A DNA stretch of 64,000 bases, taken from positions 22,177-86,176 of the forward strand of contig JAQGDQ010000423.1 of NCBI GenBank assembly GCA_030141605.1. The letters are read 5' to 3'. Positions 1-32,580 of this stretch are shown here, one piece after another (positions within the stretch are counted from its first letter, which is position 1; every line of letters begins with the position of its first letter). A program made the position numbers and the translations under genes. The notes beneath the pieces were generated by a model. That model was not told the origin of the DNA. It saw only the letters and a list, made by a program, of their open reading frames with translations, and did not search any database. The stretch comes from Tubiluchus corallicola. Lineage: Eukaryota; Priapulida; Priapulimorpha; Priapulimorphida; Tubiluchidae.

Positions 1-151
1 TGCAGTGACAGTTGTGGTTAGTAACTTTTACAATGCATGCAGTATCTGCAGTGACAGTTGTGGTTAGTAACTTTTACAATGCATGCAGTATCTGCAGTGA
101 CAGTTGTGGTTAGTAACTTTTACAATGCATGCAGTATCTGCAGTGACAGTT
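1..151. repeat. 46-bp minisatellite, cut by window edge
   Basis: A 46-bp unit starts at 1, 47 and 93, and a partial fourth unit begins at 139. The copies are identical. The array probably continues to the left of the window. It lies upstream of the first visible NUDT14 exon, so it is probably intronic. Confidence 0.9.
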
Positions 152-579
152 AATTTGAATGAATTGGACTAGTTAAACCAGCTCCTTTTATAGCAGGTTA
201 TTTCACTTAGTGGTTTTTGCAATTTAACAGAAACATGGCTTTGCTGATCAACTCTTGTTTTGTTCAATATTTACATTTCCATAATTCCAGACTGATAAAT
301 TAGTTTATGAAGTGTACATCTTTTTATGGCGATTTTGGTAGCATCAATTGTTAATAACCTTTTTGCAGTTTCACTGTGCGCACATGCATTTGCTTTAGGT
401 CAAATAAACGCCAGCAGTGCGTCTTAACTACAATCGGCACATCACATGTGGATAAAGCAAAGCCATCTGCCACATCAGTTCAGTAGCTGCAGTTACGGCG
501 CCATTTCCTTCAAAACAAATGAAATGCATGTTGCCACTCCATTAACCACTCATTTTTCTGTTTCTTTCCCGTTTTTCAG

Positions 580-1750
580 GAATCACGTTGGAACTGTGTG
601 CTGGCATTGTTGATAAAGACTTGTCCCTGGAAGAGATAGCCAAGGAAGAGATTCTCGAAGAATGTGGTTATGATGTTCCGCTTAGCAATTTAGAACGTGT
701 TGTCTCTTATCGGTAGAAACTCTTTTTTATTTCCTACATTCGTTTAATAGTGTTGCTTTGTGTAGATGTCAATTTAAACCTAGTTTATTTTGTTTAGATT
801 AGACAGTTTTTAAAACTGATATATGAATCCTCGCCATGCAAAGGTCCCGCAAAAATTTTTGCGTATAAATACACTTATAATCAATAATACGCAAAGATCC
901 TACGTAGTCCTCATTTATAATGCAAAGCCAGCAGCAGCTTTTACTGAATTAAAGTTATAGGCAGAGTATAATGGATGACGTCAGAACAATGGCTTTGCTT
1001 CAGCAGTTTTCCAAGCGAAAATTGCGGAAAATAGAACATGTAATTAACTCATCGTCACTCCTCTTGGTGGACCTGTCCTAACATATAGCCCACATCATCG
1101 TGTAGCTCTGTTCTTCCTCTTTCTAAAGAGAGCTATATATCTCCTCTCGAGAGTCACACCAGGCGCCGTGCGAATATGTTTCCATGTTTACACGGCTTCA
1201 TAATTTATCTCCTAATCATCGGCCCATTTCACTCATTCCTTTCAGTCTCAACATCAGCAAACCATTCCAGAATAACAGATTTACCTTTTTTCCAAATCCT
1301 ATCGTTAATTCCAGAACAAACACTCTGTAACAAATTAGGACAAATACCCGCTATGGAACGAACTCTGTAATCAAACAAGCAATTTTACTTTGGAATTCTC
1401 TACCATTACAGGTTAAACAAATCAAGTCCCTATCAGCATTTAAAACAAAATTAAAATCACTAATATTAACCAGATATGAAATACCATCACACCAGTACGA
1501 CAACATACACACTCATTCAGAATTAAATATCCACGCCCATATTAATTAAATCATATTTTTTCATTTTTTGTGCATAGTTGTAAATATGATTGATTTTATT
1601 CGTCGTTACTTTCCATTACTGCACAGTAGTTTAGATTGCACTGACGCATTTGCCTCTAGCAGTGTAAGTTTTTATTAACTAACACTGATTGATCATCTCT
1701 GTAAAGTTTTTATCAGTGATTATCAATGTATTTTAATGGCAAATAAAGAT

Positions 1751-1804
<54 letters not shown>

Positions 1805-4800
1805 CATATTGAGTTTACAAGTCTGACTGCCTTGCATTACAGAGCTTGCTGTACTGACATAATATGCTGTTTATACGGACAATGTTGTTTTTGTTTTCAG
1901 ATTTAGCTTTTCGTCTTTCATTATAGTATTATGCAAAAGCGTTTTTGCCGTAAACGCCAATTAGCTTATTTTAACTCTTTCGCTACATTGTTGCTTTTTA
2001 ACTGGGCCACATTGACTTTTGCACAGTTGACAGTAAGTTCTTGTGGTGTGTTACTAAAACAGAATCTTGTAGTTGTTTGTTATTGAGTACTAATATTAAA
2101 TATTAGTTTTATTTCTACACACACACACACATGCACGCACTCATGCACACATACACACACGTGCACACCTTCATAAATAAGCATGTACTTATATTTAGAA
2201 ACCAGTTTTCACAAAAGACACAATACTAATCCATAATATGCAATCATTTTATAAGAATGCAGAACAATCAACTAAACATACGTTTCATCAACGATCTACA
2301 AGTGATTTTGCATGAGAACGTACAATACAGTACAGTATTATGGAATGCACCTGGCTTCAGACGCTGATTGGCTGGTTGGCATTACTTGTTGCAGAGCAAC
2401 CCCAATCCCAAGACTGTTAAACTTTTCTACAATGTTTTTGCATGGTCGTAGTAGTGAAATAAACAGACCTGAGTAACTGCGCTTAGTCCTAAGCTCGGGT
2501 GGCAGTCTACCGCCTTCCGTCCCTTGCATGAAAAACATAGGCGGCAGTGTGCCGCCTTCTGTAGTGAAAGGGTTAATAAACTCATTGTGAAAATTGTTTT
2601 GTTTGTTGTGAAGCAATGAAAATCAGTCTGAGCAGGTAATTGCCAAAGTGTTTGAACAACGCCATTCTGTTTAACTTGGATTTATTTACATTAGGACTGG
2701 CATAGGATCATCTGGTGCCCTTGGAACTTTATTTTACGCTGAAATATCGGATGAAATGAAGGTTACTGAAGGAGGTGGAAACCAGGAGGAAGGTGAAATG
2801 ATTGAGGTGATAACATGGCGGTTGATTTGGCATTGTACTTATACATGTGTGCTGGCAAACCTAAGCCGTACATAAGTCGGCATAGTTGAAACTACGTCAT
2901 GATGCTTCAAAGTAGAATGCTCAGGGTCAAATGCCAATTTTTCTTATATTATAAAAACTAAAGCTAAATTTATTGGAATTTTATATTCTAGCATCAAATT
3001 ATCAGGAACATGTCAAAAAATACTAAAAATCTAATTTTATAACTCCTTACCCACATTTCTGTCTAGAAACTAGTACTGCATTTGTAAAAAAAACTTGTAT
3101 TTTCTAACCCCAATTGTAGCTCGTGGAAGCAGCCATTTTGTTTTGGTTTGTTTCTGTTGACAAGACCAGATCTTCATCAGGAAGAGCCAGTTACTAGATT
3201 TAAATGTAACTTCAATTTGCTCTTGTAAAATCCATACCAACCACACTGTCATTCGGTTGCTAAGTGTTTTGTAGAAACGCGACAAAAAACAATGGCTGAT
3301 TTTAACAGTGATTTTCTCAAGATTAGGTTTTTCAGTACACAGGCTGCACCTCAACTTCAATGTGGATTACCTCAGCTTAGAAATAACATAGAGCAATGAA
3401 CTTGGCATCAAAATGATCCTCATGAAATGGAGATTAAGGATATGTGAATAACTAGAAAAGCTTAACTACTGGCTTATAGACAATCTTGCTATGCAGGCGC
3501 ACGTATATAGATGTTCGCATATCTTTCTGTCACCCATTTTGCAATGGTTATATATGTTATTTACTCATTTTAACGCTGAAATTTTATTGTTTTTGAGCAT
3601 GCATTTAACTACATTTTTTCTGTGAAAATTTATTTTACAAAGCGGGTTTCTGTGGTTCTTTGTTTGTTTGCATTTCTCCAAGCTGTACAGTAACTACAAC
3701 GAATGTACAGTACAATGTGAACAGCATCCAGTGTCGGGCCGGGAGAATTCCTATTTTCATTTCATTTAAACATTAGAAATGCTGGATGATTGGCGAGTTA
3801 TTAAAATTGAATCATAACCAATCTTGTTCCGAATCATACACTCAATGCTCTAAGATGTTGAGCTTATAGCTTGAGGGTTGGTGGTTCAAATGCAGGATTA
3901 ATCCCAATTTTTCCCCAGTTTCTTCTTACTGCCATATTTGGATTAGAAATAGAAATGCTGGGCTTATTCCACGATTGATTTTCAATTTAGTAATTAATAT
4001 TATGTGCAACGCTAGGCGTTAAACTTTTCAGCTGAATGGTGAGATTTACTAGAAATTGGCACAAATTCTTTACAAAGTCAATCAGTTAAACGTGATTATA
4101 AGTTGTCCCATATTGCTTTGAGCTGTCTTTTATCTATATGTCTTTTGACTTATCAGAATTTTATTGTAAAAATGTTCTCAACTCGAAGCACAATTCTTAT
4201 TAAGATTCGGGTTCAGATTGTATTTCTTTTTCCCCATAATAATTTTTCTAGCTAAGTGTTAGATAACAACAAATATTGTAAGTAACTCATAGAAGGGGAA
4301 AAGGGTGGAAAAACTGTTTAAAATTAGTTACTTTGCCATGACAATGCAGAACCATCTTCAACTTTGAAATAAATGGAAGCTTGTATGTACTGTACATACA
4401 CCTACTATTCAATGTCAAAATGTTGCTGATTTGTAGTTTCCATGAATAAGTGTAGGATGAGAGGATCGCATCTGTAGAGTGGTACACTTCCTTTTAGTGT
4501 ATCAGAAAAACATTAAAGAGAAGCAGTGATATGTCAGTACAGTCGCCCAAGCACTTTTGAATTGTTCTAACACGTTGTTGATACATAGGCATAGACATAG
4601 GCATGGACATAGCCATAGATATTGACACAGGTATGGACATTGGCATAGGCATAGGCATAGACATTGATATAGACATAGGCATTGACGTAGACATAGACAT
4701 AGGCATAGACATAGACGTAGACATTGACATAGACAGGCACTGACATAGACAGGCATAGACATTTTATTTATCTCCTCATTTACACCAGAATACAAATAGA

Positions 4801-5207
4801 CTATGTTTGCCATAGTTATTAATTGTGTTCAGTCACTAAATGTAAAACTATTTATTTGTTTTTGCTGTGTGCAAAAACGTTGGTAAGGCAGCCTTTATTG
4901 AACCCACGAACGAACAAGAATTAGTGTAGACAGGTTGTCGTAGACGAATTTTGTATTGTGTGCTCTGTATAAGCGAATTATTGATTTCGGTAAAACTTGT
5001 TTCTTCTACAGATTTGAACTTTTAAGTTTTTTGTTATTCACAGGTTATTCACTTGGTTATTCACAGGTTATTCACTTGCCAGCTGAAGAAGCATTAGATT
5101 ATTTGTGGAAAGATACTATAAACAAACCGAGCGGAGTACTGATGTCCGTAATGTGGTTCACCACTTACAAACTACCCAAAATTTTGGAATGTAGAAACGG
5201 AAAATGA
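580..5207 (+). CDS. NUDT14: NUDT14, UDP-sugar pyrophosphatase, 3' exons
   Basis: Three coding exons are seen: 580-712, 2695-2806 and 5067-5207 (stop TGA 5205-5207). All have AG/GT borders, and the reading phase is continuous. The family is a Nudix hydrolase that splits UDP-glucose and related UDP-sugars to UMP and sugar-1-phosphate in the cytosol. The first exon carries the Nudix box region (LELCAGIVDKDLSLEEIAKE, then EILEECGY). The second encodes TGIGSSGALGTLFYAEIS. The third starts VIHLPAEEALDYLW and ends in the typical short C-terminal helix. The N-terminal third is missing because the gene runs off the left edge. The first intron holds a LINE fragment and the second a 660-bp inverted-repeat element. 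The last acceptor is duplicated (5043 and 5066); only the second keeps the frame. Assignment rests on the overall match to NUDT14 rather than to other Nudix families. Confidence 0.9.
831..1175 (-). repeat. Dispersed repeat R1, copy 1 (partial)
   Basis: This stretch matches 24785-25126 in reverse complement, including the shared stretch around the word GATGACGTCAGAACAATGGC and the AT-rich end near 850-900. It stops where a LINE 3' fragment begins at about 1176. No coding capacity is seen. It is an unclassified interspersed repeat. Confidence 0.75.
1176..1799 (+). mobile_element. LINE 3' fragment (CR1/L2-like) with TA tail
   Basis: A broken frame at 1340-1480 reads LLWNSLPLQVKQIKSLSAFK, the conserved C-terminal end of CR1/L2-type ORF2 proteins (WNSLP followed by a Leu/Lys-rich helix). 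The upstream part is frameshifted. An A+T-rich 3' UTR follows, ending in AATAAAGATTATTAT and a (TA)n run at about 1752-1799. The copy is 5'-truncated and dead. It lies in an intron of NUDT14. Confidence 0.75.
2115..2166. repeat. CA-rich microsatellite
   Basis: A short run of CA dinucleotides interrupted by TG and GC lies in an NUDT14 intron. Nothing else is recognisable between the LINE tail at 1799 and the exon at 2695. Confidence 0.7.
2845..3504. mobile_element. Non-autonomous DNA transposon R2, copy 1
   Basis: One of three copies of a roughly 660-bp element (others at 20549 and 54175). The ends are inverted repeats of about 35-40 bp, beginning ATGTGTGC and containing CATAAGTCGGCA. There is no ORF of note. 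It lies in the last NUDT14 intron. Confidence 0.8.
4584..4765. repeat. Hexanucleotide array (GGCATA/GACATA)n
   Basis: A degenerate 6-bp array lies in the last NUDT14 intron. It yields two long spurious reading frames on the minus strand (Met/Ser-rich and Cys/Leu-rich), which are repeat artefacts. Confidence 0.85.
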
Positions 5208-6142
5208 CGCCGGCAGCTTATTATACGTTTCTTTGCGCATTTCACTGCCGGTAAGTTTTAAACGAATTTTAAGGGAATTGAAAAATCACTAAAATTAATT
5301 TGTTAACAAACTTTTTAAATGCTCTTTTTTGCTTATAGTTATAACGTCCTCCGATTAGTTAGAAAAAATTAACGTTTGTTAAATATCTATATCTTAAAAT
5401 CAAAGTGTAGTGTGAACACGAAGGTTTCCACTTGTGCATATTTTGTTTTGGGGGTTCTGGATACTGTCACTGGAAAATTGAATAGGATTTTTCCTTGGAC
5501 ACACACGTGTTATTCCATTATGGTCTAAGAATTAGTAAAAGTGAAAATGGCAACAGTATAATGTGCAGAAACTATTAAAAATGTTGTAGATTCTTATACA
5601 GCAAAATAATTAGGATAAAATGCAATTTAAGTAATAATAGGGCAAATCAAACTTAAATGTAGTGTTAATCTGTAAATGATTGAGTAATATCTTAAACAAC
5701 AGCATACCTGTAAATTTTATTAGCCAATTAATTGCTAAGTAATTAATTAATAATAATAATAAATAAATCATCAACATTTAATTGCTTTGTATATTTTTTA
5801 GCTCTGTTGGTGCAGAATTACAATGCATCCTCTGAGCAAATATGCAATTGTATGTCCGTAGAGGTGATGGTCATTGGTCAGATGTTTCAAGTAACGAGTG
5901 GAAAATCTCCAGGTGGGCTTGCAGTGCAAAGACTGGATGTAAGCATGTACATGTAAGCATGTACGAATGTAAGCATGTACCTATATTCTTTTGTGCACAA
6001 ATCAGTTGTGTCACGTTGCCTTATTAACACTGGTTTTGATAGTGACATTTTTCTTACAAATAATTGCTCTGTTTTATGAATTGTTACATGTGTTGTTGTT
6101 GTTCACAATCTGTGATATGATATCATATTTTCAACACCTGGA
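5208..6142. other. NUDT14 3' flank, no gene seen
   Basis: A+T-rich sequence follows the NUDT14 stop. A possible AATAAA lies near 5757-5768 inside a TAA-rich run. The short frame at 5842-6027 has no recognisable domain. Confidence 0.5.
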
Positions 6143-7332
6143 CACTGTATAATCAACTTGTAGTGGAGTCTGTTATAATGAGTTTCTGCTTATTACGAGT
6201 GAATTTCGAAGTGCCCCCAAATCTTAGGGTTAGGGTTAGTCTGTTATAACGAGCGAATAATGATCGTACTTCCCCTGCATATAACAAGTTGTAGAACAAT
6301 GTACTTACAGCATACAATGCATCACCAAGGGAAAAAGATGATCATGTATTCTTAGAGCGCAATTGATTTATTGATCAGACACCAATAACGTATCAATTAC
6401 CGGATACGCAGACTTGATGATTGTGTATGCGAAGTATTTCAACCCGTGAGCTAAATGTGCACGTATATCAGTGGAGTACTTGTGCCATTCAAAACTTGAT
6501 AACTTTGTAAATAAAGCAATTTAATTAAAGCCACGCGAAATGAAATGAATTTTTTTAAAACTGTTCTGAGTTACAAAATAAAAATACTGTTTTCAACAAA
6601 TACCGCGATTTTACACTAAATAACACACAGCTAGCCAGGACCATAGACTTATAGTTAGCAGGACCATAGACTTATAGATAGCCAGGACCATAGAGTTATA
6701 GATAGCCAGGACCATAGACATATAGATAGCCAGGACCATAGAGTTATAGATAGCCAGGACCATAGACTTATAGATAGCCAGGACCATAGACTTATAGATA
6801 GCCAGGATCATAGACTTATGGATGATGGTTATTAGATGATCATGGAGTTGGAATGCTTACACAATTTTCTAAATAAAAACTAGTACTGTATGTATATTTT
6901 CAACCGATGCGGGCTAACTGCATTCAGTGTCCTGTACAAGCATATAAATGATCATAAATTTATGACACACATGCAAAACGCACTCAGGTCACAAATGAAC
7001 GAGTCACCAGCACAGCAGAGGTTTAGAAAACCAACTATCGGTTGATTTTGTGCAGAAACGTATTGCATAGATATGCGCCTTAATTCTCGAAGTAACAGAA
7101 TTTAAACACTACAAGTTTGCTCCATTGTGATGAAATGGTTGCTGAACAGTGGCACCCCTAGGCACCCTTGTACTAGTCGCGCTAATGTTCTTTTCATCGT
7201 AATGTAATATCCACCATCTAACCCTTCATTTCTATTTTGTACAAAAACTTTTAAAATTCACTTCAGCTATAACAAGACTCGGCTATAGTGAGCGGATTTA
7301 GCAGGTTCCCGGTATAAGTAGATTATACAGTG
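6143..7332. mobile_element. pogo/Tigger-like MITE B
   Basis: Inverted ends of about 21 bp: CACTGTATAATC on the left and GATTATACAGTG, followed by TA, on the right. Inside each end are sub-repeats of the TATAACGAG type (CTGTTATAATGAG, CTGTTATAACGAG, GCTATAGTGAG). Such repeated subterminal motifs are common in pogo/Tigger-type elements. No transposase frame is visible. It carries a 24-bp array at 6633. Confidence 0.6.
6633..6825. repeat. 24-bp minisatellite
   Basis: The unit AGATAGCCAGGACCATAGAC plus TTAT is repeated about 7.5 times inside MITE B. Because 24 is a multiple of 3 it produces a spurious ORF on the minus strand. Confidence 0.9.
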
Positions 7333-7739
7333 TAGTTTTTTGCACAATGTCAGCGTTTATTCTGTCAGGTGTAAAATGTGCTTCTGTAAAAAAACTGTAA
7401 ATATGGTAATTAATGAATCAAGTGACGATGTTCCCAGTTTAATTTGTGTTAAACAAAGTTACCGTTTAATCGATGTTATTACGTCAGATACTCTGGCCAT
7501 CTTTTCAGGCTTGCACTGCTCTGCAGCAAACTGCTTGTTAAGCCTGTATTAATGATAAACTGAGATATATGGATTTGAGATGAGTGAGTAATTCAATCAA
7601 TTTATTGGCCTCTTGGCGCTTTGAAAGTTTGGCACTTGTACCGTTTTGTTATAAACCTTTGCGTACCAAAATTTCGAAGAGTTTAATCATTTGTTTAAAG
7701 TCTAAGCATGTCATTTTTATCATTTACTTGTGTAATGTA

Positions 7740-8222
7740 CAGTCAACCTCAGATATAAGAGCACCTCCTGACCGGAAAAAAACCGTCCCTTATATCTGAT
7801 ATCCCTCATAGTCGAAGTTGAGTCAGACCGAGGATGTATCTAGACCTGCACTTTTCTGTACTTTTACCCATATTTTTATGGATTATTGCTACACATTCAG
7901 TACAAACGGTATGTAGGAAGCTCCTTCAGTGATGCGAGATGTATGTGACCACGGAAACTAAGCTGTTCGAAGGCCAAGTTTGCGAAAAATTGAGGTTAAA
8001 AATCAATCAATTTTGCTTTGATCATAGGATCCCTTTTATGCAAAGTAATTTACCTGGGTTTCTATTACGCTGGACCTGAAGATATCATCCCTTATAACCG
8101 AAAGTCCCTTATATCAGAGTAAATTATATATGAAGATTCTTACATAGGAAAAACATTACGAAAAATCGGGACCTGTGTTGGTGGTCCCTTATAAGCGAGT
8201 TCCTTATACCCGAGGTTGACTG
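7740..8222. mobile_element. pogo/Tigger-like MITE A, copy 1
   Basis: A 483-bp element between TA dinucleotides (7738-7739 and 8223-8224). The ends are inverted: CAGTCAACCTC and GAGGTTGACTG. Internal CCCTTATA-type motifs recur near both ends. A second full copy is at 17384. It has no transposase and is therefore non-autonomous. Confidence 0.85.
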
Positions 8223-8334
8223 TACTGTGATACTCGCAACAAAAAAGTGACATCAGTTAAAATGTTTGTGTCCAATGTGTATACCACGCAAACTGCAGTA
8301 TATTCACACAACAGGCTATTTTGTACAGTACATC

Positions 8335-8507
8335 ATATGGTCACATTACACTTGATCTATGGTCACATTACACTTGATCTATGGTCACATTACTATTGAT
8401 CTATGGTCACATTACACTTGATCTATAGTCTCATTACACTTGATCTATGGTCACATTACACTTGATCTATGGTCACATTACACTTGATCTATAGTCACAT
8501 TACACTA
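8335..8507. repeat. 22-bp minisatellite
   Basis: The unit ATGGTCACATTACACTTGAT plus CT is repeated about 7.5 times with few substitutions. It lies in the NUDT14-NOC2L intergenic region. Confidence 0.9.
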
Positions 8508-8671
8508 ATCTACTAATTTATCTAATTTACTGTGTCTTTTTTATAATAAACCAGTTTGTTATAATAGTTCATAATAAGATAGTTTGTTACGATCGTGTTC
8601 TGAATTTTGTTTTACAACCTAGGTTAGGGCTGGTACTACTTGACTGATAATTAGGTCTGTATGAAATCCAT

Positions 8672-8703
<32 letters not shown>

Positions 8704-8884
8704 CTTTATCGCCGACTGTATATAACAACCTACAACTACATAATAGAAACTATTATTACCCCACTTTTACCTTAAATACCACGCGTCAGGCAGGGCAACA
8801 GCAGGTACCATTTTTAAAGTCTTTGGTATGACCCGGCCGCTGGTAGAAAGCAGACGCATTACCACTAGACTAAACCGTCTGGTG
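8672..8884 (-). mobile_element. tRNA-derived SINE, copy 1 (B box deleted)
   Basis: Read on the minus strand, the element starts ACCAGACGG, has a good pol III A box (TAGTCTAGTGG at 8872-8862), and ends in a (TTA)n tail. Compared with the copy at 40437 it lacks the roughly 25 bp that contain the B box, and a larger part of the body before the tail is also shorter. Confidence 0.8.
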
Positions 8885-9007
8885 TGAAATATTTATTTAT
8901 AATATATAAGTATGTACAAATGCATTAATTTATAAGACAATAAGTAAAGAAAAAAACGCATTTTATAATCTTGCACCATTTGTTTGTTCACATGATTTGA
9001 AAACTTT

Positions 9008-9270
9008 GACCCTTAATTCCAGGGCTTTAACCCTTAATTTCCAGGGCTTTAACCCTTAATTTCCAGGGCTTTAACTCTTAATTTCCAGCTTTAACCCTTA
9101 ATTCCAGGGCTTTAACCCTTAATTTCCAGGGCTTTAACCCTTAATTTCCAGGGCGTTAACCCTTAATTTCCAGGGCTTTAACCCTTAATTCCAGGACTTT
9201 AACCCTTAATTTCCAGGGCTTTAACCCTTAATTTCCAGGGCTTTAACCCTTAATTCCAGGGCTTTAACCT
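9008..9270. repeat. 22-bp minisatellite
   Basis: About 12 units of CAGGGCTTTAACCCTTAATT plus TC, with one-base length variants. It lies between the SINE and transposon R3. Confidence 0.9.
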
Positions 9271-9544
9271 ACTGAAGCGCATAAGTTCAGCACTTATATG
9301 GAAAGCTATACAGGTATTATGGTTTTTTATAATATCAGTATCATATCTATACAGGCATTGTGGATTTTCATAATGTTCGTATCATTGCTAGTATGTTTAG
9401 CTGTCTGTCTGAGGTTGACTTTGCCTCATACCTGCACTAGGGTACTGCGGAAGCAATACCAATCCAGCAAATGAAGGAAGTTACAGCCTGTTTCTAACAG
9501 TCACGCAAGCCTAACCTAAGATATCTTCCAAAAATTGGTTGTTT

Positions 9545-10093
9545 CTAAAGTAAAACCGGACGATTGTTTAAACTCAATCTCATTTTAATTTACTGTCTAA
9601 AATATACATTTTCTTACCTATAAAAGTTAACAATTGTTTTTTATATTTGAATAATTAGCTTAGAAAGTTAATTAACGGCAATCGAACACAGCTATTGCTC
9701 AAGTCAGAAACTAACCACAGTTTGTGAAATGGCAGGCATCTCCCCTTGCGCGTCCAGCACGTTAGCGTAAGTGTTACTGCTTAAACGCATGATATCACAA
9801 AAATGGGCTCTACGTCATATAACGTCAGAAACTAACACTGCGGTTCATGATCATGGTTATCACGGTACTGCCTTCTATTTGTAGGCCATGCGAACGTGAC
9901 AAAAAGGCGCCGTTGCCAATCTTAGTAAATTCACTGAACCACGCGTAGTTTTGAAAGTTTAACGAAATTGAGTATCCGAGGTAATTATTATTTAATCTAA
10001 GCTTTGATTTAAAAAAGCTATTGTAGTTTTCAATATTTTAGAGCATTCTTTATTCTGAACTCGTGTTTACACAATCATCCGGTTTTCCTTTAA
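9545..10093. mobile_element. Non-autonomous DNA transposon R3, copy 1
   Basis: About 550 bp, with a second copy at 12475. The inverted ends share AAAACCGGACGATTG and CAATCATCCGGTTTT. It ends about 40 bp below the NOC2L stop codon on the genomic strand, so the NOC2L 3' UTR probably runs into it. Confidence 0.8.
10049..10054 (-). promoter_or_regulatory. Candidate NOC2L poly(A) signal, inside transposon R3
   Basis: The minus strand reads AATAAA about 80 nt downstream of the NOC2L stop. It belongs to R3 copy 1; the same hexamer is present in the other R3 copy. Use of the site is inferred. Confidence 0.5.
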
Positions 10094-10133
10094 TGAGAAT
10101 GTTTACGTAATTCTAACAAAAATTACATCGATA

Positions 10134-31089
<20,956 letters not shown>

Positions 31090-32580
31090 TTTTACGGAGA
31101 GACGTTATGGTATGGTAACGTAATTGCGAAAACATAAAACTGCACAATTTTAAATTTATTTGAATTTATTGCACACAACACTGAAATCTCAATAAAACGG
31201 CAGTTAAAAAAAGTTTGTATGGTGTTACACTAAAACAAGAGTAATGCATAATTTCCTCGACCATTTACACACTGTTTTACACATATACACATCCTCGTGA
31301 TATTTTTTATGGATCAGATAATTAAATGCTTCACTACAAATATCAGAAGAAATGATTGTTGATCCATATTCGTGAACTTGAATTCAGTAAAACGCCTATC
31401 TTGATAATTTTGATTGTAGGCTATTAATTGAACTTGCAGAACTCCTCGTGTAAGCCATTAACTTTATCATAGAATCAATGTTTGCTAACTCATCAAGTAC
31501 GTGATACTTGTGCTTCAGCGACTCTTTTATTTTCGTAATATCTATTTTTAATCATGTAAATAATTGTAATCATGGCCTACTAGTTTGACTTTATTGGTGT
31601 ATAAAGTAGTGCAATGTATTTTCTTAAGTTATAGCATTGGTCATTTAGGAAAGCATAATTTTTTATTTGGTTTCCATCACGGATTCATGTTCATTTCATG
31701 GCCTTTCGTGTTTGACCAATCTGATAAGTTTTTTGATGTTTTTACTTCTACGCTTGATCAAGAAAGCCCTGTTGACATAATTTTGTTTGATTTTGGCGAG
31801 GCTTTTGACAAAGTTCCTTAATCAAAAATTACTTTGTGGAAAAATATGGGGTTTCTATACAAGGGTATATATATATATGCACAACACGTGCGTATATGTA
31901 TACATCACAGTTGCATAAATTTTCAAACAACCAGTGTAGTATATGGACAGACCAAATAATGCAACGCATTGCTGATTCGCTCCCTCTTTTAACTTTATAA
32001 CTTTTTCACATTTCTTGTAGATCCTTGAAAGTTGGTATCAGATTTTAAGTAATTTGTACTAATTTGTTTAATTACAGTGAGACTGTATTAATTAGGTTTA
32101 TTATCGAAGGTATTATGTTGATGAGGCATAAGCTTAGTTGTCTAGCTAATATTATTGCAGTTTAGCATGAACTTATTTTGTACTTATGAATTATTTCTTT
32201 ACAATATAATCCATATTTATTTTGATTTCCTACCACATTCTGTGAAAGTGCGTCGCTAATTCAATCAAATATTTGGCACTAGAATTGGTCTAGGTTTAAT
32301 AATATTTTTCAATTCCCTTCTCATATTGCCGTAGATTTAAATGCCGCGTTCTCGGGTGCATTGAAATGAGTGGATTTTCCTGTGAACATAAGGTAGGGTA
32401 TTTGTATAAATAAAATTGCATTAAAATGAATTGATACAAATAGGTTAGCGTTGGCAACTTAGCATTACCATAGACGACGACAGAGCTCTCTAGTCTGGCA
32501 GTCTTGTCTGTTTTTGACTTTCAGTTTAATATCTTGACAAAATTTAGTCATTTAATCTTATTACAAAATACGGTTTTATC
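31090..32580. promoter_or_regulatory. Head-to-head spacer of NOC2L and COX7B-like gene
   Basis: The two start codons (31089 minus and 32581 plus) are 1.5 kb apart, so promoters for both must lie here unless there are upstream noncoding exons. No clear TATA box or initiator was identified. It contains the reverse-transcriptase relic at 31585. Confidence 0.4.
31585..31821 (+). pseudogene. Decayed LINE reverse-transcriptase fragment
   Basis: The frame contains FGFHHGFMFISWP and then SPVDIILFDFGEAFDKVP, which matches the early RT motifs (QHGFR..., and DFSKAFDKVPH) of non-LTR elements. The key Ser/Lys are substituted, and a stop follows directly after KVP. It is clearly a dead fragment. Confidence 0.75.

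Noticed and set aside
6225-6240. TTAGGG-type telomeric repeat
   Set aside because: Only two units plus a partial; too short to mean an internal telomere.
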